Of a DNA stretch of 64,000 nt, positions 37,743 to 47,912 are shown one piece after another. The translations under genes and the position numbers were made by a program. The notes beneath the pieces were generated by a model. The model had not been told where the DNA came from and did not search any database. It saw only the letters and a program-made list of their open reading frames with translations. Origin of the DNA: Draconibacterium mangrovi (GTDB taxonomy: Bacteria; Bacteroidota; Bacteroidia; Bacteroidales; Prolixibacteraceae); contig NZ_JAAAGB010000015.1 of the NCBI RefSeq assembly GCF_010586825.1, positions 1 through 64,000 on the forward strand. The letters are read 5' to 3'. Numbering within the stretch: position 1 is the stretch's first letter; each line of letters starts with the position of its first letter.

Positions 37743-40700
37743 TTAGAATTCAACATTTAAACCTATTAAATAGGTACGCGGGATAGGATAAGCATTAAAA
37801 TCGACAGCAAGCGTGTTGCTTCCGCTGGCATTTGATGCAGGATCAGTTCCCAGATAATCGGTAATAGTAAAAAGATTTTGAGCCGTTACGTAAACCGAAA
37901 GTTTATTAAAGAAGTTGATATTTTCAACCGCAACATCGTAGCCTAACCTTACCGATTGCAAGCGGATATACGATGCATCTTCGACAGTTAATGTATTAAT
38001 AAGTGCCGAAGTACCTCCAGAGGCAAGCGGATTTACAAATGACGGATATTTATTGGATGGATTTTCCGGTGTCCAACGTTCAAGCAATGGTGTTGCTATA
38101 CGGTTTTGCCTGAAGTTATTCGGGAACATTGAATTGGCCAGGTTGCCATTTAGTTTATCCACTCCCTGAACACCTTGCAAAACAACGTCGAGTGAGAAGT
38201 TTTTGTATTGCAAATTACTGGTAAATCCCCAGGTAAAGTCAGGAATTGGATCACCAATAATCGTACGGTCTTCTGCATTTATTGTTCCATCAGGAGTAAC
38301 ATCTCTGAACTTAATATCGCCAGGACTAACATTATCGTTTGTCACGCTAAAATCATCGCCTTCCTGCCAAATGCCGTCAACAATGTAACCGTAGTACGAA
38401 TTCAAAGCTTCGCCCGGTGTAATAATTGCAAAGTCAGGAAGTTGAGAAAGCCCTCCGTGAATAATATCTCCACGGTCGCCAATATTTAATACCTCGTTTT
38501 TCAGGGTCGAGAAGTTACCTGAAAGGTTCCAGTACAGGTCTTCGGAGCGGATTACATCATAATTTATTGTTAGCTCAAAACCCTGGTTACGAACACCACC
38601 CATATTTTGTACCTGTCCGGTAAAACCGGTGTTCATTGGCTGAGGAATACGCACTAACAGGTCGGTCGTTTCTTTGTTGAAATAATCAAAAGAACCTGTT
38701 AGTCTGTTTTCCCATAAACCAAAGTCGAAACCAACGTCAATTTGTACGGCCTTCTCCCAGGTTAGATCAGGATTCGAGATTCGAGAAGGAACAATAGTAC
38801 TGTAATAACTGTCTCCAAACAGTACCTGATTACCCGCCGAGAATGTTTGATAAGTAAGCTCATTACCAATCGATGCATTTCCGGTGCTACCAATACTAAA
38901 TCGTGGTTTCAATTCAGCTAACCATTCTGCCCCTGACATAAAATCTTCTTTGTGCATTTTCCAAGCAATGGCCGCAGATGGGAAATACCCGAATTTATTG
39001 TTTTCGCCAAATCGTGAAGAACCGTCGGCCCTAAACGATGCGGTTAACAAGTATTTATCCAATATCGAATAATTTACCCTGGTCAGGTACGAAATGAACT
39101 TCGCCTGAGTACGGCCACTGCCCAGATTATTCAATAGCGGATCGCCCGAACCTATAGCATTTGTTCCCAGATCAGGTAATGCAAATCCACGAGCGTCGCC
39201 TGCAAAAGTTTTAGTCTGGAAATATTCGTAAGTGGCACCAATAACTCCACTTAAGTTACTTTTTCCCAATGCCTTGTTAAAATTTAAAGTACCTTCAGTA
39301 GAAACATAATCTTTTCTACCCGTTTGAATAGATGCAATACCACCGGTACCGGCTCCTGAAACAGTATATGGCTGAATAAAGATGTCTCTTCTTACATCCT
39401 GTACGTCGCCGCCAAGTTTAACTTTGGCCGACAATTCCGGAACAATAAAATACTCCAAAAAAGTATTTCCAAAGAATCGGAAAGTTTCTGAAAAAGCATC
39501 TTCCCCATCAAGAATTGCCAAGGGGTTGTCGCCAACAAAGTGGTCTGATCTGCGGTAACTGCCATCTTCGGTATATGGCGCAATAACCGGATCGTAATTT
39601 ACAGCCGTATAGATTGCACCACCATTTTCGTTAATTCCCAATCCAGTTGACGCAAAATCATCGTAAATATAAGAACCATTGAAGTTTACACCGGCTCTCA
39701 TTTTTTCCTTGTCGTCGTAATTCAGGTTAATGCGCGTATTAAAACGTTCCATTCCTGAACCAAGTACCAAACCTTCCTGCTCGTAATAGTTAATTGATGA
39801 GAAATAGGTAAGATTTGCCGCACCACCCGACATGGTAATATTATGATTTTGAATTTTTGCTGTTCTGTAAATCAGGTCCTGCCAGTCGGTTCCGCCTCCT
39901 TCAATTTCGTTGATTCGCTGTAATTCATCTCCACCACCTAAATCGATAATAGAGTTCAAAACATCCCTGTATTCTGTTGCGCTTAATACATCCATAGGTT
40001 CGTAAACCTGCTGCATACCATAATAGCCGTCGTAACCAACACGCAGTTTGCCTTTTGTACCTTTTTTTGTAGTAATGATTACAACACCATTCGATCCTCT
40101 CGAACCATAAATTGCCGTTGCCGAAGCATCCTTTAGGATTTCGAGCGATTCGATATCTGATGGATTTAAAGAGTTTAGCGGATTTCGTGGGTTCTGATTA
40201 CCGGTAAAACCAACACCACCAGTTCCGGCAACACTACCGTTATTAACGATAATCCCGTCGATAACATACAGTGGTTCGTTTCCGGCCTGAATAGAACCAG
40301 ATCCCCTGATACTGATACTTAAACCACCACCAGGCTCGTTACTTTTTTGCGAAATCTGTACACCTGCAACACGCCCTTGCAAAGCCTGTTCAACCGATGC
40401 ATTGGCTCCCGGATTCAGGTCTTCAGCTTTTACCGAAGTTACAGAACCGGTAAGATCACTTTTTTTAACCGTACCATAACCGATTACCACAACCTGTTCC
40501 AGTTCTTCAATATCCTGTTGCAATACAACATTAATTTTCGACTGGCTGTTAACCGGTACTGTTTGCGACAGGTATCCGATAAAACTAAACACCAGTTTGC
40601 CATTGGCAGGTGCGTTAATAGAATACTCACCATCAAAATTTGAGGTGGTTCCCTGTGTTGTCCCCTCTACAATAATTGTTACACCGGGTAGTGCTTCTCC

Positions 40701-40796
40701 GTCATCGCTTTTAACCACACCTGTAATACTATTCTGTGCGAATAATGTTATCGGGAGGATAAACAAGACAAGAGTTAATAGTTTTAGCTTGCTCAT
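37743..40796 (-). CDS. SusC/RagA TonB-dependent transporter without STN domain
   Basis: Outer-membrane importer of 1017 residues. The signal peptide (ending TLFAQ) is followed directly by a carboxypeptidase-D-like domain (about 22-100, ITGVVKSDDGEALPGVTI), the plug (VVIGYGTVKKSDLTGSV, LYVIDGIIVNNG) and the barrel ending in YLIGLNVEF. The STN signalling domain of the other SusC is absent, which fits control by the hybrid two-component regulator encoded upstream rather than by FecR. Transcription should start in the 98-bp spacer before it or come from the fusion gene upstream. Confidence 0.95.
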   Translation of the reverse strand: MSKLKLLTLVLFILPITLFAQNSITGVVKSDDGEALPGVTIIVEGTTQGTTSNFDGEYSINAPANGKLVFSFIGYLSQTVPVNSQSKINVVLQQDIEELEQVVVIGYGTVKKSDLTGSVTSVKAEDLNPGANASVEQALQGRVAGVQISQKSNEPGGGLSISIRGSGSIQAGNEPLYVIDGIIVNNGSVAGTGGVGFTGNQNPRNPLNSLNPSDIESLEILKDASATAIYGSRGSNGVVIITTKKGTKGKLRVGYDGYYGMQQVYEPMDVLSATEYRDVLNSIIDLGGGDELQRINEIEGGGTDWQDLIYRTAKIQNHNITMSGGAANLTYFSSINYYEQEGLVLGSGMERFNTRINLNYDDKEKMRAGVNFNGSYIYDDFASTGLGINENGGAIYTAVNYDPVIAPYTEDGSYRRSDHFVGDNPLAILDGEDAFSETFRFFGNTFLEYFIVPELSAKVKLGGDVQDVRRDIFIQPYTVSGAGTGGIASIQTGRKDYVSTEGTLNFNKALGKSNLSGVIGATYEYFQTKTFAGDARGFALPDLGTNAIGSGDPLLNNLGSGRTQAKFISYLTRVNYSILDKYLLTASFRADGSSRFGENNKFGYFPSAAIAWKMHKEDFMSGAEWLAELKPRFSIGSTGNASIGNELTYQTFSAGNQVLFGDSYYSTIVPSRISNPDLTWEKAVQIDVGFDFGLWENRLTGSFDYFNKETTDLLVRIPQPMNTGFTGQVQNMGGVRNQGFELTINYDVIRSEDLYWNLSGNFSTLKNEVLNIGDRGDIIHGGLSQLPDFAIITPGEALNSYYGYIVDGIWQEGDDFSVTNDNVSPGDIKFRDVTPDGTINAEDRTIIGDPIPDFTWGFTSNLQYKNFSLDVVLQGVQGVDKLNGNLANSMFPNNFRQNRIATPLLERWTPENPSNKYPSFVNPLASGGTSALINTLTVEDASYIRLQSVRLGYDVAVENINFFNKLSVYVTAQNLFTITDYLGTDPASNASGSNTLAVDFNAYPIPRTYLIGLNVEF

Positions 40797-40894
40797 AAAT
40801 TCGAATAATTTAGTTTATACAATATTAAAATCTGTTTGTTTTTACCTTCTTGAATATGATTCAGAATTGCTGAAATCTGAGTTAATCGGGATTT

Positions 40895-43216
40895 CTATTC
40901 TTCCGTAAACTTCTGAAAACCGACATCTATACTTTTCGTTGTTGTATCAAAATCATAAAATCTTTTTTCGCCGTAAAAGTCAACCGGAAAGGCATTCTTT
41001 AAGGTTCCGGCTCCAATGGCTGCCGAACCTTTTTTCAATCGGTAATCATTCTTTTCTGGGTTTATAAAAAGCGGATTCCCTTCGCGGTTAGCGAAAGCCC
41101 AGCTCTCGGTATTCATCTCGGCAACAGTTTTATAATCCTGCGCTTTATAGGAATACCGGCAAAGACTAAGAATCTGATTATCGTAAAAAAGGTTGTTTTG
41201 AATTTCGGTCCATTGTTGTTCGCGTGCCGAAGTTGGATCGGCCCCCTCATACGCGTCGGCTACAAAAAGTGAAGCACCGTAGTTATTGGTAAAAATGGAA
41301 TTGATGATACGGTTTTGTGCCGGCACACGCCCCAACTGAACGATTGCCGCACCTTTTGACATGCCCCTGTTATTGACCACCGTGCAATGACTCATCAACA
41401 AGGTAGCACCACCGTTCATTACAATATTTCCACCTTCAAGCAGGGTAAAATTGTTATCCAGTAAACAGTTAACAAAACGCAGTGTTCCTGTTTGTTTTAG
41501 GTCGGTTATAAACCAGGCAATTCCACCATTTTCCTGTGCCTTGTTATTGCTGATGTTGCAATTATAAAAACGTGTGTGATAGCCGTTGTCGGCATTACAA
41601 TTCGCATACACTGCACCTCCGTTATTGTGCGCCTCGTTGTTAACAATATCGCAACCAACAAACAAGGGACTTGCACCATTGGTTACATATATTCCGGCAC
41701 CGTCTTTTGATGCATAATTGTCGGAAATGGTGCAGTTTACAAACCGAACTGATTCTCCACCATTCTCTAACCAGATTCCGGCACCGTTTCCTTTGTCTGT
41801 ATCGCCGGTGTTATTACCTCGGGTTATGGTTAACCCGTCAATTCTGATGTATTCTGAATTTTTAATGGTAAGCACATGCGCCGTTTTCTCTTCACCATCA
41901 ATTTTTGTGGTCGTCAGTTCTCTTCTATCCGACAAGACTTTTTCATCTTCCTTGAAACCACCATAGATATAAAGTGCTGTTTTTCCATCAATCTTTAAGT
42001 TGTCTCCATAACTGCCTTCAGCTACCCATATTTGTGTTCCGGGTTTTGCTGCATCAACTGCCTTTTGCAGCGATGTAAAAGCCGACTTCCATGATTCTCC
42101 ATCGGTATTGTTTCCGTTTTGAGAAACAAATAGAACAGGCATATCTTCGGTTGCCGCCGAAGGATATGGAATAACCGACACCAGACGGCTTTGCCCGTCC
42201 ATTTTCATTTGCACCAGGGCTGCATTTTCGCGCCACTGTGCAGCAGCTTCATCATTGCCAAACATGGTTGCCCACGTGTTTCCATCGAAATCATCAAAAA
42301 TCATATTGTGTCCACCATGCGGAATAGCAATGTACGCTTCAGAATATGGGCCGGTAATATTTTCCGACATGGCGATCATACAATCATAGCGCCCGTCGGC
42401 AACACGCCGGTTAACATCAGTGTTACCAAAAACGTGGCCTTTTTTAGGACTTTCGGTGTTCCACTCGGCGGCCATCAGATAATAAATACCATTCTCATAG
42501 TACATATTTACCCCTTCATATCCCACTTCTTTACCACTGGCATCTTTCGGAAATACCGGAGGTTTGCTATCGGCAAATCCCATCATATCGGGTTTAAGCT
42601 TTTTCATATTTCCCGGGCCCCATATGTACCACACTGTTCCATCAACATCTTTAAATAAAGTGGCATCGATGCCTTTAACCATAGCGCCATCTTTTTTAAC
42701 ATCTTCGTAGGGACCTTCCGGTTTACCCGTGGTACTTTTCAGCAAGCCTGAACCGTAACCTCCGCTAACCGAATAGGTAATCCAGAAATTATTGTTGATA
42801 TAATGAATTTCGGGTGCCCAAATACCCCGTATCATGCGGCCGTTGGCAATCTTTATTTTTCGTTGTGCATCGTTGCTGGCGTCTTTATCAAAGGTCCAGA
42901 CAAAGCCGTTATCACCTATCATTTGCCAGTCTTTTAAATCTGATGATTCCCAAACCCGGATTCCTTCAGCAACGCCCCAGTTATCGTCGGTAGTCCCGGT
43001 TAGGTAATATTTACCACCGGGAGCTTTGCACACGGCAACATCGCGCAAATGGTATTTAAACAAGGGAGAAACAACAGGTAGCGGAGGTTCGATGCTGTCG
43101 ATCGCACACTCGAACATCGTCGAGACCTTTGGATTTAATGTTTGGCTTTTTAATGTTCCGTTTCCAAAAACGATGAAAACGATAAAAAGATATAAGCTAA
43201 ATTTGATTCGTTGCAT
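40895..43216 (-). CDS. GH43-like propeller fused to a right-handed beta-helix
   Basis: A secreted protein of 773 residues from the start at 43216 (MQRIKFSLYLF), chosen because it gives a signal peptide ending TLKSQ. A longer frame reaches 43318 but would overlap the regulator gene. Residues about 50-350 are a GH43-like propeller with Asp59 (HLRDVAV), Asp184 (GIDATLF) and Glu234 (GYEGVNM) in catalytic order. Residues about 360-750 form a parallel beta-helix (VSQNGNNTDGESWKSAFTSLQ, then repeated GxGI/NCxI/NNxA rungs) of the pectate-lyase-like or inverting-mutant kind. Beta-helix modules cleave or bind acidic chains. Whether this one is catalytic is unknown. It lies between the regulator and SusC, so it probably belongs to the same regulon. 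Confidence 0.78.
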   Translation of the reverse strand: MQRIKFSLYLFIVFIVFGNGTLKSQTLNPKVSTMFECAIDSIEPPLPVVSPLFKYHLRDVAVCKAPGGKYYLTGTTDDNWGVAEGIRVWESSDLKDWQMIGDNGFVWTFDKDASNDAQRKIKIANGRMIRGIWAPEIHYINNNFWITYSVSGGYGSGLLKSTTGKPEGPYEDVKKDGAMVKGIDATLFKDVDGTVWYIWGPGNMKKLKPDMMGFADSKPPVFPKDASGKEVGYEGVNMYYENGIYYLMAAEWNTESPKKGHVFGNTDVNRRVADGRYDCMIAMSENITGPYSEAYIAIPHGGHNMIFDDFDGNTWATMFGNDEAAAQWRENAALVQMKMDGQSRLVSVIPYPSAATEDMPVLFVSQNGNNTDGESWKSAFTSLQKAVDAAKPGTQIWVAEGSYGDNLKIDGKTALYIYGGFKEDEKVLSDRRELTTTKIDGEEKTAHVLTIKNSEYIRIDGLTITRGNNTGDTDKGNGAGIWLENGGESVRFVNCTISDNYASKDGAGIYVTNGASPLFVGCDIVNNEAHNNGGAVYANCNADNGYHTRFYNCNISNNKAQENGGIAWFITDLKQTGTLRFVNCLLDNNFTLLEGGNIVMNGGATLLMSHCTVVNNRGMSKGAAIVQLGRVPAQNRIINSIFTNNYGASLFVADAYEGADPTSAREQQWTEIQNNLFYDNQILSLCRYSYKAQDYKTVAEMNTESWAFANREGNPLFINPEKNDYRLKKGSAAIGAGTLKNAFPVDFYGEKRFYDFDTTTKSIDVGFQKFTEE

Positions 43217-43314
43217 AAGTAAAAAAGTTTGATGCAAGAATCGGGAATAATGTGTTTTCGGGGCTGGAATTTGGATTAAAAAACAGGGAAAATCAGAAAT
43301 ACCAAATCTGCGAA

Positions 43315-46300
43315 TCAATTCATATTCAAGCCCTTAATTTTATCCAGCAATTCTTTCCGGTAAACGGTTGGTGTTTTTTTGTACACCTTTTTAAATACTT
43401 TGCTGAAATAATTGGGATCGGTGAAACCAACTTCGTAAGCAATGCCGGAAATATTTCGGTTGGAATCGGCCATTAATTCAATTGCCTTTTTAAAACGCAA
43501 AGACTGGATATAATCAGACCCTGACATATTGAGCAGCTTTTTCAATTTCAGGTAAACAAGGGTTTTACTCATACCCAGTTGTTTGGCCAGTTCTTCGGTA
43601 TTCAGGGTTTCGCTTTCAATATTCTCGTTGATGATCGTTGAAACCTTCTCGATAAAATCTTTGTCTTTATCCTGAAAATTTAGCTTTTCAAGATCGATAT
43701 GCGCGCCGGTCACCACTTTCTCTTTCAGCTTTTTACGTATCTCAATAAAATTGCGCACGTGTAAATCCAACTCATTTAAATCGAAAGGTTTTCGGATGTA
43801 GGCTTCAGCGCCGGCCTGTAAACCTGCAATCTTATCCTCGTGGGTGGTTCGTGCGGTAAGTAATATAACGGCAATATGACTGGTGGTTTCGTCTGATTTA
43901 ATTTTTTTGCAAAACTCAATACCATCCATTTCGGGCATCATCACATCGCTGATAATAATATCGGGTTCTTCATCCTTTACTATTTTCAGGGCTTCAATTC
44001 CGTTTTTAGCGAATTTCACATCGAATTTTTGTGCATAATGCTCCATTAACACTTCGGCCAGGTCAACGGTATCCTCAACAATTAAAAGTTTAAACTCTTT
44101 ATCGTTTTCAGTTTTTTCTTTCGCAGGCTGTTGTTTTGAACTCACTTCGGCAATGCTTTCCAAATCAAGAATACGATTTATTGTTTCGGTGTTATTTTCC
44201 AGTTTTATATTCGATATTCCCTTATAATCAAGTGGTAATTGTATACTAAAACGGGTTCCTTCGTTTGGTCTGCTACTCACCTTTATCGTTCCGTGAAGGT
44301 ATTCTACCAAACTCTTTACCAGCGTAAGCCCGATTCCCGAACCGCTTCTCTGTTCATTATGCTGGTAATTCATATAAAAAGGTGTAAACAGATTTCCTTG
44401 TTCTTCTTCCGAAATACCCTTTCCTGTATCTGAGATATAAATATTCAGACTTCGCTGATCTGCATGAATTACATCATCAATAATTCGGGTCTCACAAATA
44501 ATCTTTCCATGTACGGGAGTATGCTTCAACGCATTAGAAATAAGATTTACAATAATCTTCTCAATTTTATCCGGATCGAACCAGTATTCGTACGACTCGC
44601 GATTGGCCTTAAATTCAAAATTTACCCGGTGTTCATCAAACAGTGGAGTGAAAACCAAACACGATTCACGCAAAAAGTTAATAATATCTCCTTTCTGTAG
44701 AATAAGCTTGGCATGTTTTGTTTCGATTCTACGGAAATCCATTAACTGGTTAAATAGGAACGAAAGTCGTTTGGAACTCCTGCTCAGTCGCTGAAAACGA
44801 ACTTTCAAATCATCCGAAACATCTTTTTGCCCAAATATTTGATCGATGCTCGAAATAATTATAGAGAGTGGTGTTTTAAACTCGTGCGAGATATAGGTGT
44901 AGAAATTCAATCGTTGCTGGTTCAACTCCTTAATTTTCTCCTTTTCCATCCGCTCCATATCCAGGGCAGCCTTTTCTTTTTGTTTGTCGATAGTAATTTT
45001 GCGGTAAAGCAGTAATATTCCAACAAGCAACAGTAAATAGAATATAAAAGCACCTGTAGAAAGGTAAAACGGCGGACGGATACGAATAACAAGGCTTTTG
45101 GTATTGGCACTTTCAACACCATCGTTATTTTCGGCTTTTAAATGAAAAGTATATTGGCCCGGCAGTAAATTGGTATAATTCACACTGGTTTTGTTCCCAA
45201 TTTCATTCCAATCAGCTTCAAAACCTTCCAGGTAATAATAGAATTTATTATTTCCGGCCGAGATGTGATTTACCGCAACAAAATTGATGGAAAATGCTTT
45301 CTGCGAATAGCTCAAAGTTATTTTAGAAGTTTGGTCAATAGTTTCTGATAATATACCTTTTTCAGAAACTCGAACACTTTCGTTTGCCAGCTTAAAATCG
45401 GTAAATACCAGTTCTGGTTTTACTTTGTTGTCTACAATTTCGGCCGGATGAAAATAGGTTAAACCATTCACATGACCGAAATAAAGCGTACCATCAAAAT
45501 CTTTGAAATACGAACCAAAATTGAACTGCATTTGTGCCAGCCCGTCGTTGCGGTTATAATTTCGAAACGAATTGGTCTCAGTATTGTACATTGACAGGCC
45601 CTGGTTGGTACTTAGCCACATATGCCTGTTGGCGTCTTCCAAAATTCCGTAAACCGTATTATTGGGCAAACCATCATCCATGCTAAGATGATTGAACGAA
45701 TCGGTTTCAGGGTTGTAAACATTCACCCCACCATCAACCGTTCCGAACCAGATTTTACCGCTGCTGTCTTCGTTTACTGCTATAGTTTTATTGGTCGACA
45801 GAAATTCATTTTGCCGGTAAAAACTGATGGATTCATCTTCCTTTTTCAGACAGGCAATTCCACCATGCCGGATACAAAACCATATATTCTCGCTACTATC
45901 CTCCAAAATGTTGTATATAAACAATTGCCCCAGCTCAGCATTCTTAACCGGCATTAATTGCTCCGTTTGGTAGTTGTATTTGTAAACGCCTTGCCGGGTT
46001 CCAACCCATATATCATTTTTCGAGTCTTTATAAATACTGTATACCGAGTTTTCGGTTATACTATACCTAACATCAGGAAGAATGGAAATATTTTTGAATC
46101 GTTTGGTTTTGGGATTGAAAATGTCAATGCCGGTCATAAAATGTCCAAACCAAATATCACCGTTCCTGTCTTCGCAAATGGCATGAATATTATTAGAGCT
46201 AAGACCTTCACTTCCTCTGTGCTGATAATAGTTAAGAATTTCTTTTGTTTCGGTATTAAATGTGCAAACACCTCCGTCTTCTGTGGCAATCCATAAAATT

Positions 46301-47385
46301 CCGTTCGAATCTTTGTAAAGCTTATTAACCGCTTTCCCTCTGAGTTCATTGTCGCCATCGCCGGGGTAGATATTGAAAAAACCTTTAAAATTACTGAGGT
46401 TGGTATAGTTTATTCCTCCAAAATAGGTTCCTATCCAAATCATGTCTTCTTTGCTGCGGAACACGCAATAGGTGGCATTGTCGTTTAGCGAATACTCCGA
46501 ACTCTCTAAAGAGTGCTGAATGTTTACACTTTCAAAAGTTGATGGATCGAGAATAAAGATTCCAATCTCGCTGCAAATCCAGATATTTCCTTCCGAATCT
46601 TCCTCAATATCGCGTACCACTGTAGTCTCATCCTGATCGGATTCAGCCAGCCGGACTTTCGAAAACTTATCCTGCAATTTATCATACCGATACAGGCCAC
46701 GGTTTTCGGTTCCAATCCAGTAATTCCCTGCCTTGTCGATATATATTTTATTGATAATGTTTGTGAGTAGCTCCGGCGTATTTCCGGTGTTAAAGTATTC
46801 CTGTAAAACACCATCGGTATTCAGTACATAAATTCCTGAATTCGTGCTTACATAAAGTGTTTTTGTATCACTCTCGGCAATCGATGTAATGTTTTCATTC
46901 TGTAATGAAATAAACTTTATTATTTCGTTCTGCTTTGGGTGATAGGCAAATATTCCGCGGAAAGTTCCGATTAACACAACACCGTCGGATGTTTCAAACA
47001 GTGTTCTTATGCCGGGTAAATTATTTCCTTCGAACAACAAGGGCTCAAACCTGTCGAAACGACGGTTGTATTCAATAAGCCCCCGGTCGGTTCCGGCAAA
47101 TAAACGGTTGTTTTTTGTAATTAGAATAGAGTTGAAAAAGTTTGAAGGAATACCAACATTGTCTTCCTGGTAGTAGCGCCTGATGTTATAGCTGTCGTAT
47201 TTATTAAGCCCCTGTTTGGTGGCAAACCAGATAATTCCTGACTCTTCCTGGGCAATATCATGAACCGTGTTATAGGTCAAGCCATTTTCGTTATTCAGCT
47301 TCTTAAAAACGTAACGCTTTTCAATTGCTTTGGCTGAAAAACCTAACAGCAAAAAGACTAAAACATATGTGATTCCCCTGCACAT
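43315..47385 (-). CDS. Hybrid two-component system regulator (HTCS)
   Basis: A 1356-residue inner-membrane sensor-regulator. After a signal peptide come about fourteen propeller repeats (about 25-680, WFATKQGL, WIGTENRG and WIGTYFGG types) and a Y_Y_Y domain (about 690-765). A membrane helix follows at about 772-794. The cytosolic kinase has His834 in YISHEFKTP, with NLISNALKH and GSGIGLTLV as ATP-binding boxes. The receiver domain has Asp1147 (IISDVMMPEMDG), and the C-terminal AraC-type helix-turn-helix covers about 1255-1350 (GFTDPNYFSKVFKK). All parts are intact. It should bind a specific oligosaccharide in the periplasm and activate the adjacent fusion enzyme, SusCD and enzyme genes. Confidence 0.95.
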   Translation of the reverse strand: MCRGITYVLVFLLLGFSAKAIEKRYVFKKLNNENGLTYNTVHDIAQEESGIIWFATKQGLNKYDSYNIRRYYQEDNVGIPSNFFNSILITKNNRLFAGTDRGLIEYNRRFDRFEPLLFEGNNLPGIRTLFETSDGVVLIGTFRGIFAYHPKQNEIIKFISLQNENITSIAESDTKTLYVSTNSGIYVLNTDGVLQEYFNTGNTPELLTNIINKIYIDKAGNYWIGTENRGLYRYDKLQDKFSKVRLAESDQDETTVVRDIEEDSEGNIWICSEIGIFILDPSTFESVNIQHSLESSEYSLNDNATYCVFRSKEDMIWIGTYFGGINYTNLSNFKGFFNIYPGDGDNELRGKAVNKLYKDSNGILWIATEDGGVCTFNTETKEILNYYQHRGSEGLSSNNIHAICEDRNGDIWFGHFMTGIDIFNPKTKRFKNISILPDVRYSITENSVYSIYKDSKNDIWVGTRQGVYKYNYQTEQLMPVKNAELGQLFIYNILEDSSENIWFCIRHGGIACLKKEDESISFYRQNEFLSTNKTIAVNEDSSGKIWFGTVDGGVNVYNPETDSFNHLSMDDGLPNNTVYGILEDANRHMWLSTNQGLSMYNTETNSFRNYNRNDGLAQMQFNFGSYFKDFDGTLYFGHVNGLTYFHPAEIVDNKVKPELVFTDFKLANESVRVSEKGILSETIDQTSKITLSYSQKAFSINFVAVNHISAGNNKFYYYLEGFEADWNEIGNKTSVNYTNLLPGQYTFHLKAENNDGVESANTKSLVIRIRPPFYLSTGAFIFYLLLLVGILLLYRKITIDKQKEKAALDMERMEKEKIKELNQQRLNFYTYISHEFKTPLSIIISSIDQIFGQKDVSDDLKVRFQRLSRSSKRLSFLFNQLMDFRRIETKHAKLILQKGDIINFLRESCLVFTPLFDEHRVNFEFKANRESYEYWFDPDKIEKIIVNLISNALKHTPVHGKIICETRIIDDVIHADQRSLNIYISDTGKGISEEEQGNLFTPFYMNYQHNEQRSGSGIGLTLVKSLVEYLHGTIKVSSRPNEGTRFSIQLPLDYKGISNIKLENNTETINRILDLESIAEVSSKQQPAKEKTENDKEFKLLIVEDTVDLAEVLMEHYAQKFDVKFAKNGIEALKIVKDEEPDIIISDVMMPEMDGIEFCKKIKSDETTSHIAVILLTARTTHEDKIAGLQAGAEAYIRKPFDLNELDLHVRNFIEIRKKLKEKVVTGAHIDLEKLNFQDKDKDFIEKVSTIINENIESETLNTEELAKQLGMSKTLVYLKLKKLLNMSGSDYIQSLRFKKAIELMADSNRNISGIAYEVGFTDPNYFSKVFKKVYKKTPTVYRKELLDKIKGLNMN

Positions 47386-47505
47386 TCTTCCTCAAAAATA
47401 CGATTTACCTCTCACAAATATCTTATTTGGCAAAAGCTGAAAAGAGAAAAATGATCACCTCGTTCATACTATTGCCCAAATACACGTACGCAATAAAACG
47501 AAATA

Positions 47506-47667
47506 TTATTTCTTTTTCAGGTAATTTGATTTAGAAAAACAGGAAACTGATTCAACTACCGCGACTTTACTTTCATCGTAAAACTCTGTTTTTATGAGAC
47601 ATATAACAAAAACACAAATTCCCTTATAATCCTGAGTGTCTAACTTGAGCGCCTTCTGTTCCTTCAT
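47506..47667 (-). pseudogene. Short open frame, possible IS110 transposase N-terminal relic
   Basis: A 53-codon frame inside a 527-bp spacer. It starts MKEQKALKLDTQDYKG and then ICVFV, which resembles the N-terminal lead of Bacteroidota IS110 transposases (LKLD...DYxGxxIYVGIDVHK), and it ends in SNYLKKK. The DEDD catalytic motif is not kept, so the frame cannot be an active transposase. The match is from memory only, and it may instead be a chance open frame or a small unknown protein. Confidence 0.25.
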
Positions 47668-47799
47668 CTGCTTTTCCTTTGACGAAATACGATTTATCTT
47701 CGCCCAAACCGGTTTACGGGTGTTCTGATAAATTTTATTGTTTTTATCAGCCTTCCGAGATAAGGATTACATCGGTTTCTGAAATGAGATCAGTAAATA

Positions 47800-47837
47800 T
47801 TATAAAAAAAATCCCCGGGAATAACTCCCGAGGATTT
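47800..47837 (-). terminator. Intrinsic terminator of the glutaminase-like gene
   Basis: Arms of 12 bp (AAATCCCCGGGA and TCCCGAGGATTT, one mismatch) with a 5-nt loop. On the minus strand the stem is followed by a run of T residues. It lies about 75 bp after the stop codon and separates this transcript from the HTCS gene. Confidence 0.85.
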
Positions 47838-47912
47838 CAATCAAAATAAATTGATCACTTACTAAAACTAAACTGCAATTCCAGACTGTCCAAAACTGAG
47901 ATTATTTAGTGA

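Larger units (their letters stand above)
47386..47912. other. 527-bp spacer between HTCS and glutaminase-like gene
   Basis: This spacer holds the HTCS promoter region, the short relic-like frame at 47506-47667, a weak AT stem (arms CTGATAAA and TTTATCAG, 47728-47753) and the strong terminator at 47800-47837. No further gene was seen. Confidence 0.6.

Noticed and set aside
47728-47753. AT-rich stem (CTGATAAA/TTTATCAG) as a terminator
   Set aside because: The stem is weak, has a 10-nt loop and lies far past the stronger terminator of the same transcript.
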